Source of the DNA: Solibacillus sp. FSL W7-1436
GTDB lineage: Bacteria; Bacillota; Bacilli; Bacillales_A; Planococcaceae
Reading direction: 5' to 3'
Length of the DNA stretch: 64,000 nt
Assembly: GCF_038007305.1 (NCBI RefSeq)
Contig: NZ_JBBOWV010000001.1
Location: 687,501 to 751,500, forward strand
Below the pieces are notes generated by a model. It did no database searches. It worked only from the letters and a program-made list of their open reading frames with translations, and was not told the DNA's origin. A program made the position numbers and the translations under genes. Positions 1-9,556 of the stretch are shown here, piece after piece. Position 1 is the first letter of the stretch. Each line of letters opens with the position of its first letter.

Positions 1-727
<727 letters not shown>

Positions 728-743
728 TTAACCGCGCGATCAA

Positions 744-2285
744 TTACTGTTCGCTTGGCATAACTAACGATTTTCCTGTCATTTCTGCAGGTTGGGCAAT
801 ATTAAGTAATTCAAGCATTGTCGGTGCCAGATCGGCTAAAATGCCGTCTTTATACAGCATGGCACCAGGCTTCGTCACAATGACCGGTACCGGGTTTGTC
901 GTATGTGCCGTCATCGGCTTGTCATCGAGTGTCACCACTTCATCCGAGTTCCCGTGGTCCGCTGTAATGATCGCATAGCCGCCTTTAGCAGTAATTGCAT
1001 CAACAACTTTCCCTAGACACTCGTCTACCGTTTCGATCGCTTTAATCGTCGGTTCAAGCATCCCTGAATGTCCGACCATATCCGGGTTCGCAAAGTTTAG
1101 AATGATGGCATCGAATTTCTCTGCTGCAATAGCTTCCAGTAAAGAATCCGTCACTTCATACGCACTCATCTCCGGCTTCAAGTCGTAAGTCGCCACTTTT
1201 GGAGACGCGATCAGAATACGCTCTTCTCCCGCAAATGTCTCTTCACGGCCACCGCTCATAAAGAACGTCACATGCGGGTATTTTTCCGTTTCCGCAATGC
1301 GCAGCTGAGTTTTGCCTGCTTTTGAAATGACTTCACCGACCGTATTCACTAAGTCGTCACTTTCGTATGCCACATCCGCTACGACATCATCACTGTAATG
1401 TGTAAACGTAACGAATTTCAGATTCGTCGGATGATTTTCAGAGCGCGGCATCGCGTCAAATTTTTCATTCGTCAGTAAAGACGATAACTGAATCGCACGG
1501 TCCGGACGGAAATTGAAGAAAATGACCGCGTCGTTCGTGCTGATCGTTGCGGCAGGACGGCCTTCTTCTGTCACGTTAAACGGCACGACGAATTCATCAT
1601 GCAGTTCACGTTCATATGAAGACTGGACACCTGCTGTTGCAGTGGAAGCCGTTTGACCGATTCCGTCAACTAATGCATTGTACGTTAAACCGACACGTTC
1701 CCAGCGGCGGTCACGGTCCATTGCATAATAGCGACCATGAATCGATGCGAACTTCCCGATCCCGATTTCCTTCATTTGCTTTTCTGTTTCAAGAATATAC
1801 CCAAGTGCTGTCGTTGGACCGACATCGCGTCCATCAAGGAAACCGTGAACATATACTTGCTCAAGACCATTTGCTTTTGCCAGTTTCAATAAGGCAAACA
1901 AATGCTCATAATGGCTATGAACACCGCCATCTGAAAGCAGTCCCATCAAATGGAGCTTTGACCCATGTGCTTTGGCATGTTCAACTGCCGCCAAAAATGA
2001 TTCGTTCCGGAAGAAATCGCCGTCACGGATTGATTTGTGGATACGTGTCAGGGACTGGTACACAATGCGTCCGGCCCCGATATTCAAGTGTCCAACTTCA
2101 GAGTTCCCCATTTGACCTTCCGGCAGACCTACTGCTTCACCACTAGCTGTTAATGTCGCATGTGGGTATGCATGCCAGTAACGGTCAAAATTCGGTTTAT
2201 TTGCTTGTGCTACGGCATTACCCTTCACTTCATCGCGAAAGGCAAAGCCATCTAGAATAATTAATGCAACGGGTTTTTTAGGCAT
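744..2285 (-). CDS. gpmI: 2,3-bisphosphoglycerate-independent phosphoglycerate mutase
   Basis: This enzyme interconverts 3- and 2-phosphoglycerate through a phosphoserine intermediate using two metal ions, usually Mn2+ in Bacillus. The 513-residue length is standard. The N-terminal metal motif LILDGF-type sequence ([11 protein letters not shown], residues 9-19) and the catalytic serine Ser62 in [17 protein letters not shown] are visible, and the C-terminal [10 protein letters not shown] metal motif is present. Its start overlaps the end of tpiA by eight bases, indicating translational coupling in the glycolytic operon. In sporeformers this enzyme is known to be pH- and Mn-sensitive, which matters during sporulation. 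Confidence 0.98.
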   Translation of the reverse strand: MPKKPVALIILDGFAFRDEVKGNAVAQANKPNFDRYWHAYPHATLTASGEAVGLPEGQMGNSEVGHLNIGAGRIVYQSLTRIHKSIRDGDFFRNESFLAAVEHAKAHGSKLHLMGLLSDGGVHSHYEHLFALLKLAKANGLEQVYVHGFLDGRDVGPTTALGYILETEKQMKEIGIGKFASIHGRYYAMDRDRRWERVGLTYNALVDGIGQTASTATAGVQSSYERELHDEFVVPFNVTEEGRPAATISTNDAVIFFNFRPDRAIQLSSLLTNEKFDAMPRSENHPTNLKFVTFTHYSDDVVADVAYESDDLVNTVGEVISKAGKTQLRIAETEKYPHVTFFMSGGREETFAGEERILIASPKVATYDLKPEMSAYEVTDSLLEAIAAEKFDAIILNFANPDMVGHSGMLEPTIKAIETVDECLGKVVDAITAKGGYAIITADHGNSDEVVTLDDKPMTAHTTNPVPVIVTKPGAMLYKDGILADLAPTMLELLNIAQPAEMTGKSLVMPSEQ

Positions 2286-3039
2286 TTGCTGCCGCCTCCA
2301 ATAATTTCATGAATGATTCTGGTTGTAGGCTTGCTCCTCCTACTAATGCGCCATCGATATGCTCTTGTGATAAAAGCTCTTCAATGTTTTCAGGCTTTAC
2401 ACTGCCGCCGTATTGAATGCGCACTTTTTCAGCTGTATCTTTTCCGTATAATGTTTCAATCGCCAGACGGATTGCGCAGCATACTGTATTCGCGTCTTCC
2501 GCAGTAGCTGTTTTCCCTGTTCCGATTGCCCAGATTGGCTCATAGGCAATGACCATATGCTCTACTTCAATTGGAGCAAAGTCTTTTAGCGCCATAGTAA
2601 TTTGGCGTGCTACTTTTGTTTCGGTTTGATCCGCTTCACGCTCTTCCAATGTTTCACCGCAGCAAATAATCGGTACAATGCCGTAATTGATGGCAGCACG
2701 GACTTTTTTGTTGATCGCTTCGTCCGTTTCATTGAATAGCTCACGGCGCTCCGAATGCCCTAAAATAACATAGTCGACATTGACATTCGAAAGCATTTTC
2801 GGGCTGATTTCCCCTGTGAATGCACCTTCGTCTTCAAAGTGCATGTTTTGCGCACCAATTGCCAGGCTTGAATCTTCTGCCCCTACGACAAGTGTCGGTA
2901 AATACAGTGCAGGTGCACAGATGACCGCATCCACTTTATCAGGAGAAGGAACCTGTTGTTGGATTTCTTCGATAAAATCAACTGCCTCATCAAAGGACTT
3001 ATACATTTTCCAGTTTCCTGCTATGATCGGTTTTCTCAT
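2278..3039 (-). CDS. tpiA: Triosephosphate isomerase
   Basis: This enzyme interconverts dihydroxyacetone phosphate and glyceraldehyde 3-phosphate. The 253-residue TIM barrel carries Asn/Lys in AGNWKM (residues 7-12), His95 in LGHSERRE and the catalytic Glu167 in [14 protein letters not shown], followed by the flexible loop. Length and motifs match the family. The gene lies 118 bases after pgk and overlaps gpmI at its 3' end. An RBS (GGAGGG) precedes the ATG. Confidence 0.98.
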   Translation of the reverse strand: MRKPIIAGNWKMYKSFDEAVDFIEEIQQQVPSPDKVDAVICAPALYLPTLVVGAEDSSLAIGAQNMHFEDEGAFTGEISPKMLSNVNVDYVILGHSERRELFNETDEAINKKVRAAINYGIVPIICCGETLEEREADQTETKVARQITMALKDFAPIEVEHMVIAYEPIWAIGTGKTATAEDANTVCCAIRLAIETLYGKDTAEKVRIQYGGSVKPENIEELLSQEHIDGALVGGASLQPESFMKLLEAAANA

Positions 3040-3157
3040 TCAAAACCCTCCGTTTTCAAAAGATTCTGCTCGGTGATTTCTGCAAAGAAGGGCGCATTGC
3101 ACGTCCCGCCTTCGCTTCAACCAGCTGTTTTAACAGATATTTTAGCCTATAAAAGTT

Positions 3158-4342
3158 TTATTTATCGTTTAATGCCACAATTCCCGGTAATTCTTTACCC
3201 TCCATCAATTCTAATGAAGCGCCGCCGCCTGTTGAAATATGGTCCATTTTCGAAGCGACTTCGAATTTTTCTACCGCTGCAGCCGAGTCACCGCCGCCGA
3301 TGATTGTGTAGCCTTCTGTAGTTGCCATTGCATCCGCAACTGTTTTCGTACCGTTTGCGAATTTTTCCATTTCGAATACACCCATTGGTCCGTTCCAAAT
3401 GATCAGTTTAGATTGCTTGATGACTTCTGCATAGTTTTCAGCAGTTTTCGGTCCGATATCAAGTCCCATCCAGTCAGATGGAATGGCATCGATTGCCACA
3501 ATTTGTGTTTCCGCATCTTTAGAAAACTCGTTTGCTACGACAGCATCGACCGGCATATGCAGCTGTACGCCTTTTGCTTTTGCTTGTTCGATGAAGCTTT
3601 TTGCCAGCTCGATTTTATCTTCTTCCAATAGTGACTTCCCGATATCGTGTCCCATCGCTTTGACGAATGTAAATACTAACCCGCCACCGATGATCAGGTG
3701 ATCCACTTTATCCAGCAGGTTTTCAATAACACCGATTTTATCTTTAACTTTCGCTCCACCAATAATTGCTGTGAACGGACGCTCCGGATTTGATAACGCT
3801 TTACCAAGTACGTCCAGCTCTTTTTCCATTAATAAGCCTGAAACAGCCGGTACATGTTTTGCGATACCTTCTGTTGATGCATGTGCACGGTGAGCTGCGC
3901 CGAACGCATCATTTACATAAAGGTCCGCTAATTTTGCAAACTCTTTTGCCAATGCTTCGTCGTTTTTCTCTTCGCCTTTATGGAAACGAACATTTTCAAG
4001 CAGGATAATTTCGCCGTCTTGCATATTGTTAACCGCTGCTTCTACATCTGAACCAATTGATTCATCCAATTTTTTGACTGGCTTGTCCATTAATTCCGAA
4101 AGACGCTCGCCGACTGCCGTTAAGCGCATGTCCTCATTCACTTCGCCTTTTGGACGGCCAAGATGTGAAGCTAAAATTACTTTTGCTCCAGCGTTTACTA
4201 GTTGTTCAATTGTTGGAATAGCTGCACGAATACGCGTTTCGTCGGTAATGCGGCCCTCATCCATCGGCACATTAAAATCGACACGCACAAATACGCGTTT
4301 TCCTTTTACATCTACATCGTTCATTGATTTCTTTAAAAACAT
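3158..4342 (-). CDS. pgk: Phosphoglycerate kinase
   Basis: This enzyme transfers phosphate from 1,3-bisphosphoglycerate to ADP. The 394-residue protein has the N-domain [10 protein letters not shown] motif, the [16 protein letters not shown] segment and the C-domain nucleotide loop [14 protein letters not shown]. The start [15 protein letters not shown] aligns in length with Bacillus Pgk and has an AAGGAGG site nine bases upstream. An apparent promoter and the gapA terminator lie between gapA and pgk, so pgk-tpiA-gpmI-eno can probably be transcribed separately from gapA. Confidence 0.98.
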   Translation of the reverse strand: MFLKKSMNDVDVKGKRVFVRVDFNVPMDEGRITDETRIRAAIPTIEQLVNAGAKVILASHLGRPKGEVNEDMRLTAVGERLSELMDKPVKKLDESIGSDVEAAVNNMQDGEIILLENVRFHKGEEKNDEALAKEFAKLADLYVNDAFGAAHRAHASTEGIAKHVPAVSGLLMEKELDVLGKALSNPERPFTAIIGGAKVKDKIGVIENLLDKVDHLIIGGGLVFTFVKAMGHDIGKSLLEEDKIELAKSFIEQAKAKGVQLHMPVDAVVANEFSKDAETQIVAIDAIPSDWMGLDIGPKTAENYAEVIKQSKLIIWNGPMGVFEMEKFANGTKTVADAMATTEGYTIIGGGDSAAAVEKFEVASKMDHISTGGGASLELMEGKELPGIVALNDK

Positions 4343-4385
4343 ACTGAAAATCCTCCTTCATAGTCGTTCGTCAATTATTGTGGAT

Positions 4386-4414
4386 CGTATACTCGCTAGT
4401 TAAAATAGTAACAA
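4386..4414 (-). promoter_or_regulatory. Candidate sigma-A promoter for pgk-tpiA-gpmI-eno
   Basis: Read on the minus strand there is TTGTTA (4414-4409), a 17-base spacer and TATACG (4391-4386), about 45 bases before the pgk start. This is a sequence match only. An internal promoter before pgk is also known in Bacillus subtilis. Confidence 0.55.
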
Positions 4415-4470
4415 AATTCGATAAGGCTGTCTTGGTATCGCCTCTGTTTTGCATATTTTCCTTATATCCG

Positions 4471-4508
4471 AAAAAAGAGCGGTCCGGGTGAGACCCTGCC
4501 GCTCTTTT
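4471..4508 (-). terminator. Rho-independent terminator after gapA
   Basis: AAAAGAGCGG and CCGCTCTTTT form a stem with a further GC pairing inside. On the minus strand the stem is followed by a run of six T. It lies about 120 bases after the gapA stop. It would end or attenuate the cggR-gapA transcript before pgk. Confidence 0.8.
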
Positions 4509-4575
4509 ACCCTTATTTATTATAAGGTTTACATGTATTAAAGGCTATACTTTTTATGCCCGTTTCCTTTTAATA

Positions 4576-4612
4576 TGACACACTTTTCCTTCAATTCCGA
4601 AAAAGTATGTCA
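4576..4612 (-). other. AT-rich hairpin just downstream of gapA
   Basis: TGACACACTTTTC and GAAAAAGTATGTCA form an imperfect inverted repeat starting about 15 bases past the gapA stop codon. There is no T-run after it, so a 3'-end stability or protective hairpin is more likely than a terminator. Confidence 0.5.
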
Positions 4613-4627
4613 CATTTCGGTGAATTA

Positions 4628-5638
4628 TTATTCTTTAATACCTTGTTTTGCGATATATAAAGCTAAATCCATTAAACGAGTAGAGTAGCCGATTTCGTTA
4701 TCGTACCAAGAAACGACTTTCGCCATACGACCTTCCATTACCATTGTTGATAAACCGTCAATAGTAGATGAAGCCGGGTTACCATTGTAGTCGATTGATA
4801 CTAACGGTAATTCGTTGTAAGCAAGAATGCCTTTTAAGTCGCCTTCAGATGCTTCTTTTAATGCTGCGTTAATAGAATCTGCAGTTACGTCTTTATCCAA
4901 TTCAACAACTAAGTCAACACATGATACGTTTGGTGTTGGAACACGCATTGAGAAACCGTCCAGTTTGCCTTTTAATTGTGGCAATACTTTCGATACTGCG
5001 ATTGCTGCACCAGTAGTTGTCGGAATCATTGATACCGCGCCTGCACGTGCACGACGTGGGTCAGAGTGCGGGAAGTCAAGGATACGTTGGTCATTTGTAT
5101 AAGAGTGAATTGTTGTCATCATACCGCGTTTGATGCCGAATTTTTCATCCAACACTTTTGCAAGTGGTGCTAAACAGTTTGTTGTACAAGAAGCATTTGA
5201 AATAACATCTTGTGCCGGGTCGTAATCTTCGTGGTTAACGCCCATTACATATGTTGGCATATCGCCTTTTGCTGGTGCAGAAAGAATCGCTTTTTTCGCG
5301 CCGGCTTCGATATGTTTTGATACTTCTTCCATTGAACGCCATCTGCCTGTACATTCAAGAACTACGTCTACACCAAGTTCACCCCATGGTAATTTCGCAG
5401 GATCTTTTTCTGAAAGCACTTGAATGCGTTTGCCGTTTACGATAAATGCATCATCTTCTGCTTGAACGTCTGCATCATACACTCCATGTACTGAGTCGTA
5501 TTTTAATAAATGTGCAAGCTGTCCAGCATCAGTTAAATCATTTACTGCAACTACTTCAAATTCCTCGTGCTTCATTGCTTCACGGAATACTAAACGTCCG
5601 ATTCGTCCAAATCCATTGATTGCTAATTGTAATGCCAT
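4628..5638 (-). CDS. gapA: Glyceraldehyde-3-phosphate dehydrogenase, NAD-dependent glycolytic type
   Basis: This enzyme oxidises and phosphorylates glyceraldehyde 3-phosphate. Counting from MALQLAINGFGRIGR the protein has 336 residues. The Rossmann motif GFGRIG is at 9-14. Asp34, which selects NAD over NADP, sits in VAVNDL, and the catalytic Cys151 is in SNASCTTNCLAP. The start at 5638 is preferred over an upstream in-frame ATG because GGAGG lies nine bases before it. It follows cggR by about 65 bases, with a hairpin between the two, as in the Bacillus cggR-gapA unit. Confidence 0.97.
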   Translation of the reverse strand: MALQLAINGFGRIGRLVFREAMKHEEFEVVAVNDLTDAGQLAHLLKYDSVHGVYDADVQAEDDAFIVNGKRIQVLSEKDPAKLPWGELGVDVVLECTGRWRSMEEVSKHIEAGAKKAILSAPAKGDMPTYVMGVNHEDYDPAQDVISNASCTTNCLAPLAKVLDEKFGIKRGMMTTIHSYTNDQRILDFPHSDPRRARAGAVSMIPTTTGAAIAVSKVLPQLKGKLDGFSMRVPTPNVSCVDLVVELDKDVTADSINAALKEASEGDLKGILAYNELPLVSIDYNGNPASSTIDGLSTMVMEGRMAKVVSWYDNEIGYSTRLMDLALYIAKQGIKE

Positions 5639-5671
5639 GTGTAATTCCTCCAATAACTTTATTATTAAAAT

Positions 5672-5691
5672 AGTATGTGTAAAATCATACT
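5672..5691 (-). other. Hairpin between cggR and gapA, possible processing site
   Basis: AGTATG and CATACT are separated by eight bases in the short cggR-gapA intergenic space. In Bacillus subtilis the cggR-gapA mRNA is cleaved near the cggR end, which uncouples gapA levels from the repressor. This hairpin is placed where such control would act, but cleavage is inferred, not shown. Confidence 0.4.
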
Positions 5692-5704
5692 TTTAAAAAC
5701 ATGT

Positions 5705-6733
5705 TTAATTCTTAAGGATTGTACTTGCGGTTTGCTCATCTGTAATCAAAATCGTTTGCGATGCGGCATTTTTAAAATATGCCTGAATCGCAGCCGCCTT
5801 ATTTCTGCCTGCCGCAATGGCAAGAACATGCTTCGCTTTGTTAACCTGATCACGCTGGATTCCAATTGTCCGGAGATGATGAACCGTGTCGCCATCTGCA
5901 TTGAAATAGTAGCCGAATGCTTCGGCAACCGCGCCCTTTTCTTCAAGTATCTGCTGCTCATGCTGTGAACTTTTGCGACGAAGCGCCATTTCCTGTGCTG
6001 CACCGATTCCGTGAATAACGATGTCCACCTGTTCATAAAGTGTAATCATCTCCCGAATAATCGGTTCATCCTTCATCGCTTCATACGCCTGCTCACTTAA
6101 ATGCTCCGGCAAAAACAATGTGCGGTATGTTGCCCCGCATCTTTTTGAAAACTTCGAAACAATGGTATTCGCCTGGAATGTCATCTCATCACCCATACCA
6201 CCGCGTGCCGCAATAAAATTCGCATCGCTCAGCACCGGGACATCCGATAAATATTCCTTCATCGAGGCAACACTGCTGCCGCCTGTCACCGCAATTTTAG
6301 CTTTCGCAGGTGCGATTTTCTGTAATACTTGTGCCGCAACTTTACCGAGCTGCTGCTTTACCGTTTCATCCTGTTCGGCATCACCTGGCACAATGATGAC
6401 TCGTGCGATGCCAAAGATGTTTGCAAGCTGCTGTTCCATCGCCACAATACCGGAAAGCTCACGATACAGTTCGTAAAGCTGCTCTATTACTTCATACCCT
6501 TTCGGCGTGCAAATCATGCCTTTTTTTTGAATCAAGATCAACTGCTGTTCGCTCAGGACCGTTGTTTCATTCCGGATATCACGCTCTGTCATCTGTAGCT
6601 GTTCTCCTAAAGCACGTCTGCCAATCGGGCTAAATGTCGCAATTGCTTGTAAAACTCGAAATCTCTTTTGAAAAAGAGCATCAATTTCAGGCATTAGTTT
6701 ACGCTCAGCTGCAAAAAATGAAATATCCGTCAA
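5705..6733 (-). CDS. cggR: Central glycolytic genes regulator CggR
   Basis: CggR is the SorC/DeoR-type repressor of the gapA operon, released by fructose 1,6-bisphosphate. An N-terminal winged-helix segment (FSPIGRRALGEQLQMTERDIRNE) is followed by a sugar-binding domain with the VTGGSSVASMKEYL effector loop. An ATG at 6778 would lie inside the operator. A TTG start at 6733 instead gives 342 residues, close to the usual 340, although the AGGTGG ahead of it is only about four bases away, so the start is not certain. The gene directly precedes gapA and is probably autoregulated. Confidence 0.9.
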   Translation of the reverse strand: MTDISFFAAERKLMPEIDALFQKRFRVLQAIATFSPIGRRALGEQLQMTERDIRNETTVLSEQQLILIQKKGMICTPKGYEVIEQLYELYRELSGIVAMEQQLANIFGIARVIIVPGDAEQDETVKQQLGKVAAQVLQKIAPAKAKIAVTGGSSVASMKEYLSDVPVLSDANFIAARGGMGDEMTFQANTIVSKFSKRCGATYRTLFLPEHLSEQAYEAMKDEPIIREMITLYEQVDIVIHGIGAAQEMALRRKSSQHEQQILEEKGAVAEAFGYYFNADGDTVHHLRTIGIQRDQVNKAKHVLAIAAGRNKAAAIQAYFKNAASQTILITDEQTASTILKN

Positions 6734-6760
6734 AAAACCACCTACCCGATTTATCCTGTT

Positions 6761-6797
6761 GGACAATATATGTCCCACATGAATATTTTATGTCCCA
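6761..6797 (-). promoter_or_regulatory. CggR-type operator
   Basis: Two GGGAC-N6-TRTY half-repeats are spaced exactly 20 bases apart (GGGACATATATTGTCC and GGGACATAAAATATT on the minus strand). This matches the known CggR operator plan, CGGGAC-N6-TGTC-N4 repeated. It sits between the promoter and cggR. Confidence 0.8.
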
Positions 6798-6827
6798 CAT
6801 GGGGTAAAAAAAATAATTTCTGTCTTC

Positions 6828-6856
6828 ATTATAGATCGTCTCGGACTGATTTGCAA
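6828..6856 (-). promoter_or_regulatory. Sigma-A promoter of cggR-gapA
   Basis: On the minus strand TTGCAA (6856-6851), a 17-base spacer and a perfect TATAAT (6833-6828) are present. Transcription would start near 6821, about 25 bases before the CggR operator. Confidence 0.8.
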
Positions 6857-6904
6857 CTTTTATGACGGAATTATTCGCAAAAAATAGCGAAAGGGCACCA
6901 ATGG

Positions 6905-7138
6905 CTAGTCCACCAGCGCCTCATACAATGTCGCATAATCCAGCTGGCCGTATTGCACAACGTTGCCGTTATACTCAACAACCGGAATCATCAGCATATA
7001 TTTTTCATGCGCTTCATCGTCTTCTTCTATATTATAGTGCTCAATCGTAAAGTCGATATCTTCCTGCACGATTTTTAATGTGTGGAGTCCTTCAATGCAA
7101 AGCCCGCAATCCGGTTTCGAATAAAATTTGATAATCAT
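6905..7138 (-). CDS. Glutaredoxin-like thiol-disulfide protein
   Basis: This small 77-residue thioredoxin-fold protein begins MIIKFYSKPDCGLC, with a CxxC redox motif (Cys11 and Cys14) and the cis-proline segment MIPVVEY typical of the glutaredoxin/DUF836 family. Family members reduce disulfides in the cytoplasm, but the partner is unknown. The start is supported by AAGGAGG eight bases upstream. It lies upstream of cggR with its own short leader. The 21-bp repeat array begins about 70 bases beyond its start. Confidence 0.75.
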   Translation of the reverse strand: MIIKFYSKPDCGLCIEGLHTLKIVQEDIDFTIEHYNIEEDDEAHEKYMLMIPVVEYNGNVVQYGQLDYATLYEALVD

Positions 7139-7205
7139 TGGCAGTTCCTCCTTTTTTTATTATTATAGCGGAGATTGATCGGGGGCGGGGCGGTTGCGCG
7201 AGGAT

Positions 7206-7972
7206 TTTATTAGAAGATTTTTGGGGTTGTTAGAAGATTCGGGACGGTTATTAGAAGTTCGCGGTTGGTTATTAGAAGATCCGGGTGACTTATTAGAAGA
7301 TCCCGTCAACTTATTAGAAGTTCCGGACCGCTTTTTCACCTGCTGCTTTTATTAGAACTTCTCCCGGCGATATTAGAACTTCCGGGTCGGTTATTAGAAG
7401 TTCACGGTTGGTTATTAGAAGAACCGGGCCACTTATTAGAAAACCGGCACCCCATGCCATTGAAAATTCTCGCTGTTCAATAGAAATTGAGAACGGATTT
7501 GATCAGCTCGCTTTTATTAGAACTTCTTACGTTATATTAGAACTTCCGGCTGACATTTTAGAAGTTCCCGACCGTTTATTAGAAGAACCGGACCACTTAT
7601 TTGAACTTCTGCCACTTATATTAGAAGATCCGCCTTTTATTAGAACTTTTCCGGGTTTATTAGAAAATCCCGTCAATTTATTAGAAGTTCCGGACCGCTT
7701 TTTCACCTGCTGCTTTTATTAGAACTTTCCCGTCGATATTAGAACATCCCCCTAACATATTAGAAGTTCCCGACCGTTTATTAGAAGAACCGGACCACTT
7801 ATTTGAACTTCGGCCTCATTTAATAGAAGATCCGCCTTTTATTAGAACTTTTCCGGGTTTATTAGAACAATGCGCATACTTATTAGAAATTGCGCCCCCC
7901 TCATGCCCCCCTCATTTACACCGGCAACTTTTATTAAAACATCCCACTAACTTATTAGAAAACCGTGGCACA
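7206..7972. repeat. Array of TTATTAGAA cores at a 21-bp step (array 1)
   Basis: About 30 copies of the core TTATTAGAA or a near variant (TATTAGAAC, TTATTTGAA) are spread over some 770 bases. The first cores start at 7210, 7230, 7251, 7272, 7293 and 7314, so the step is 21 bases, or two helical turns. The 11-12 bases between cores change and are GC-richer, often GTTCCGGACC-like or GATCCCG. Blocks have been duplicated (7561-7668 with 7763-7868; 7299-7378 with 7666-7745). No reading frame stays open. The interval between the glutaredoxin gene and the TPM gene is otherwise empty. Confidence 0.9.
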
Positions 7973-8006
7973 AAAAAAGCACCCCACCCGCAAAAAAGTG
8001 AGATGC
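7972..8006 (-). terminator. Terminator of the lemA-TPM unit
   Basis: On the minus strand GCATCTCAC pairs with GTGGGGTGC (two G-U pairs) around a short loop, followed by seven T. It lies about 25 bases after the TPM gene stop. Confidence 0.7.
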
Positions 8007-8030
8007 CTTCCCCTAGAACTAGAACCAATC

Positions 8031-8807
8031 CTAAAACTTTCTGCCTGCGCCTCCGCCGAATGAGCCGCCGCCACCGAAACCGCCAAAGCCGCCTGATGAG
8101 CCACCGCCTCCACCGCCGAAGCCGCCGCCTCCAAATCCGCCGAAACCGCCACTGCGATATACGCGGCGTGCTGTGCGTCGGCGTCCGCCTGGGCCACCGC
8201 CACCGCCGAACCTCGAAATGATGTAGTAAACAATAATGATGAATATAATAAAGCCGATCGAAATCCCATCGTCATCATTTGACGCAACAGGCTGTACTAA
8301 ATCCGCGCCTCCCGCTTCACCGCCCATTTCTTCATAAAAAACGGAGAAGATGCTGGCGAACGCATTCGTATAATCACCATCCGCTAAATAAGGCATCATA
8401 TACGTATCGATCATGCCACCGAGCTTTCCGTCCGGATAATCTCCCTCCAGACCGCCGCCGACCGTAATCCATACATCATTTTGCCCTTCTCCCTGTTCGG
8501 TCGTCGCAAAAATAAGCATCCCGTTATCGAGCGCTTCATCCCCGATTCCCCAGCTGCGCATCGTTTCCGTACCGAATTCATACGCATCCATTCCGTCGAT
8601 TGTATCTATCGTCATCATGACAATGACATTTCCCGTTGAACCTTCGAGCGTTTTTGCCGACTGGATCAGGTTCTGTTCCACATCATCGGACAGCACGTTC
8701 GCATAATCGTACACGTAAGAATTGTAGGCCGGTTTTTCCGGTATGGCTGCCATCGCCTGGAGTGGGACGAGCACTAACCATAAAAGAAGCGATACCATTA
8801 ATCTCAC
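8031..8807 (-). CDS. TPM-domain membrane protein with Gly-rich tail (YgcG family)
   Basis: The product is predicted to be an exported, membrane-anchored protein. With a GTG start at 8807 (AAGGGGGG seven bases before) it has 258 residues and a clean signal peptide, VRLMVSLLLWLVLVPLQAMA. The TPM domain follows (VYDYANVLSDDVEQNLI to about residue 150), then a second hydrophobic helix (IGFIIFIIIVYYIISRF) and a Gly/Phe/Ser-rich tail. TPM proteins are linked to photosystem or membrane-protein maintenance in other groups; their role here is unknown. It lies directly after lemA, a pairing seen widely. Confidence 0.85.
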   Translation of the reverse strand: MRLMVSLLLWLVLVPLQAMAAIPEKPAYNSYVYDYANVLSDDVEQNLIQSAKTLEGSTGNVIVMMTIDTIDGMDAYEFGTETMRSWGIGDEALDNGMLIFATTEQGEGQNDVWITVGGGLEGDYPDGKLGGMIDTYMMPYLADGDYTNAFASIFSVFYEEMGGEAGGADLVQPVASNDDDGISIGFIIFIIIVYYIISRFGGGGGPGGRRRTARRVYRSGGFGGFGGGGFGGGGGGSSGGFGGFGGGGSFGGGAGRKF

Positions 8808-8867
8808 ATACAGTCCCCCCTTTTTAGAAGCTGCGGTCATTGCCGGCTGCTCCATTATTCCCAATCA

Positions 8868-9458
8868 TTAATCGCCAAAATCGACAGCCGGTGCTTCTTC
8901 CACACCTTCTTTAATTTCGAAGTAGTCTTTTTGTTCAAAGCCGAACATGCCCGCGATTAAGTTTCCTGGGAAGCGGCGAACATCATTATTAAACTGCTGA
9001 ACCGTATCATTGTAATCTTTACGCGCTACCGTTAAGCGATTTTCCGTCCCTGCCAGCTCATCCATTAAACGTGTAAATTGTACATCCGCTTTTAAATTCG
9101 GATAATTTTCAACTACTACGAGTAATCGGGCCAATGCAGAAGATAGCTCATTATTTGCGTCCGCCGTTTCTTCTACTGTATTGGCATTCCCATATTGTGT
9201 ACGGGCTTCTGCGATCTGTGTGAAAATTTCTTCCTCATGTTCTGCATAACCTTTGACCGTATTCACTAAGTTCGGCACTAGATCAAATCGGCGCTGCAGC
9301 TGGTTTTCGACTTGCGCCCACGCTGCCTCCACCGTCTCTTCACCTGTTACAAGTTTGTTGTATTTCGGCACGATAAGCATTGCCGCAATGACGATCAATG
9401 CAACAATTGCAATAAGGGCGACTAATACTGCACTGCCTCGTTCATTTTTTTTAAACAT
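8868..9458 (-). CDS. lemA: LemA family membrane protein
   Basis: The 196-residue protein starts MFKKNERGSAV and has one N-terminal membrane helix (about residues 9-30, LVALIAIVALIVIAAMLIV). The helical LemA domain follows (YNKLVTGEETVEAAWAQVENQLQRRFDLVPNLVNTV). The ATG at 9458 has GAGAGG nine bases upstream. Upstream in-frame codons lack this spacing. The LemA function is not established. Pairing with a TPM protein suggests a shared envelope role. Confidence 0.88.
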   Translation of the reverse strand: MFKKNERGSAVLVALIAIVALIVIAAMLIVPKYNKLVTGEETVEAAWAQVENQLQRRFDLVPNLVNTVKGYAEHEEEIFTQIAEARTQYGNANTVEETADANNELSSALARLLVVVENYPNLKADVQFTRLMDELAGTENRLTVARKDYNDTVQQFNNDVRRFPGNLIAGMFGFEQKDYFEIKEGVEEAPAVDFGD

Positions 9459-9556
9459 TTGCCCCATCCTCTCTTTTTTAAAAATTGCGTATAAAAATAC
9501 TGTTCGTTTCCACAATAAGAGCGTACGAAATATCTTACTATGGAGGTTACTAATTC

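Noticed and set aside
1616-2146. A 176-residue plus-strand frame inside gpmI
   Set aside because: It is antisense to a conserved enzyme and has no family features.
7408-7722. A 104-residue plus-strand frame with LLEVPDR-like repeats
   Set aside because: It is the array 1 repeat read in one frame. The frame breaks where the step is not 21, and there is no ribosome site.
7206-7972. Possible CRISPR array
   Set aside because: The core is only about nine bases and the fillers about twelve, with related fillers and block copies. There are no cas genes.
7955-8287. Ala-rich minus-strand frame in the tail of the TPM gene
   Set aside because: It is an out-of-frame reading of the Gly-rich codons of the real gene.
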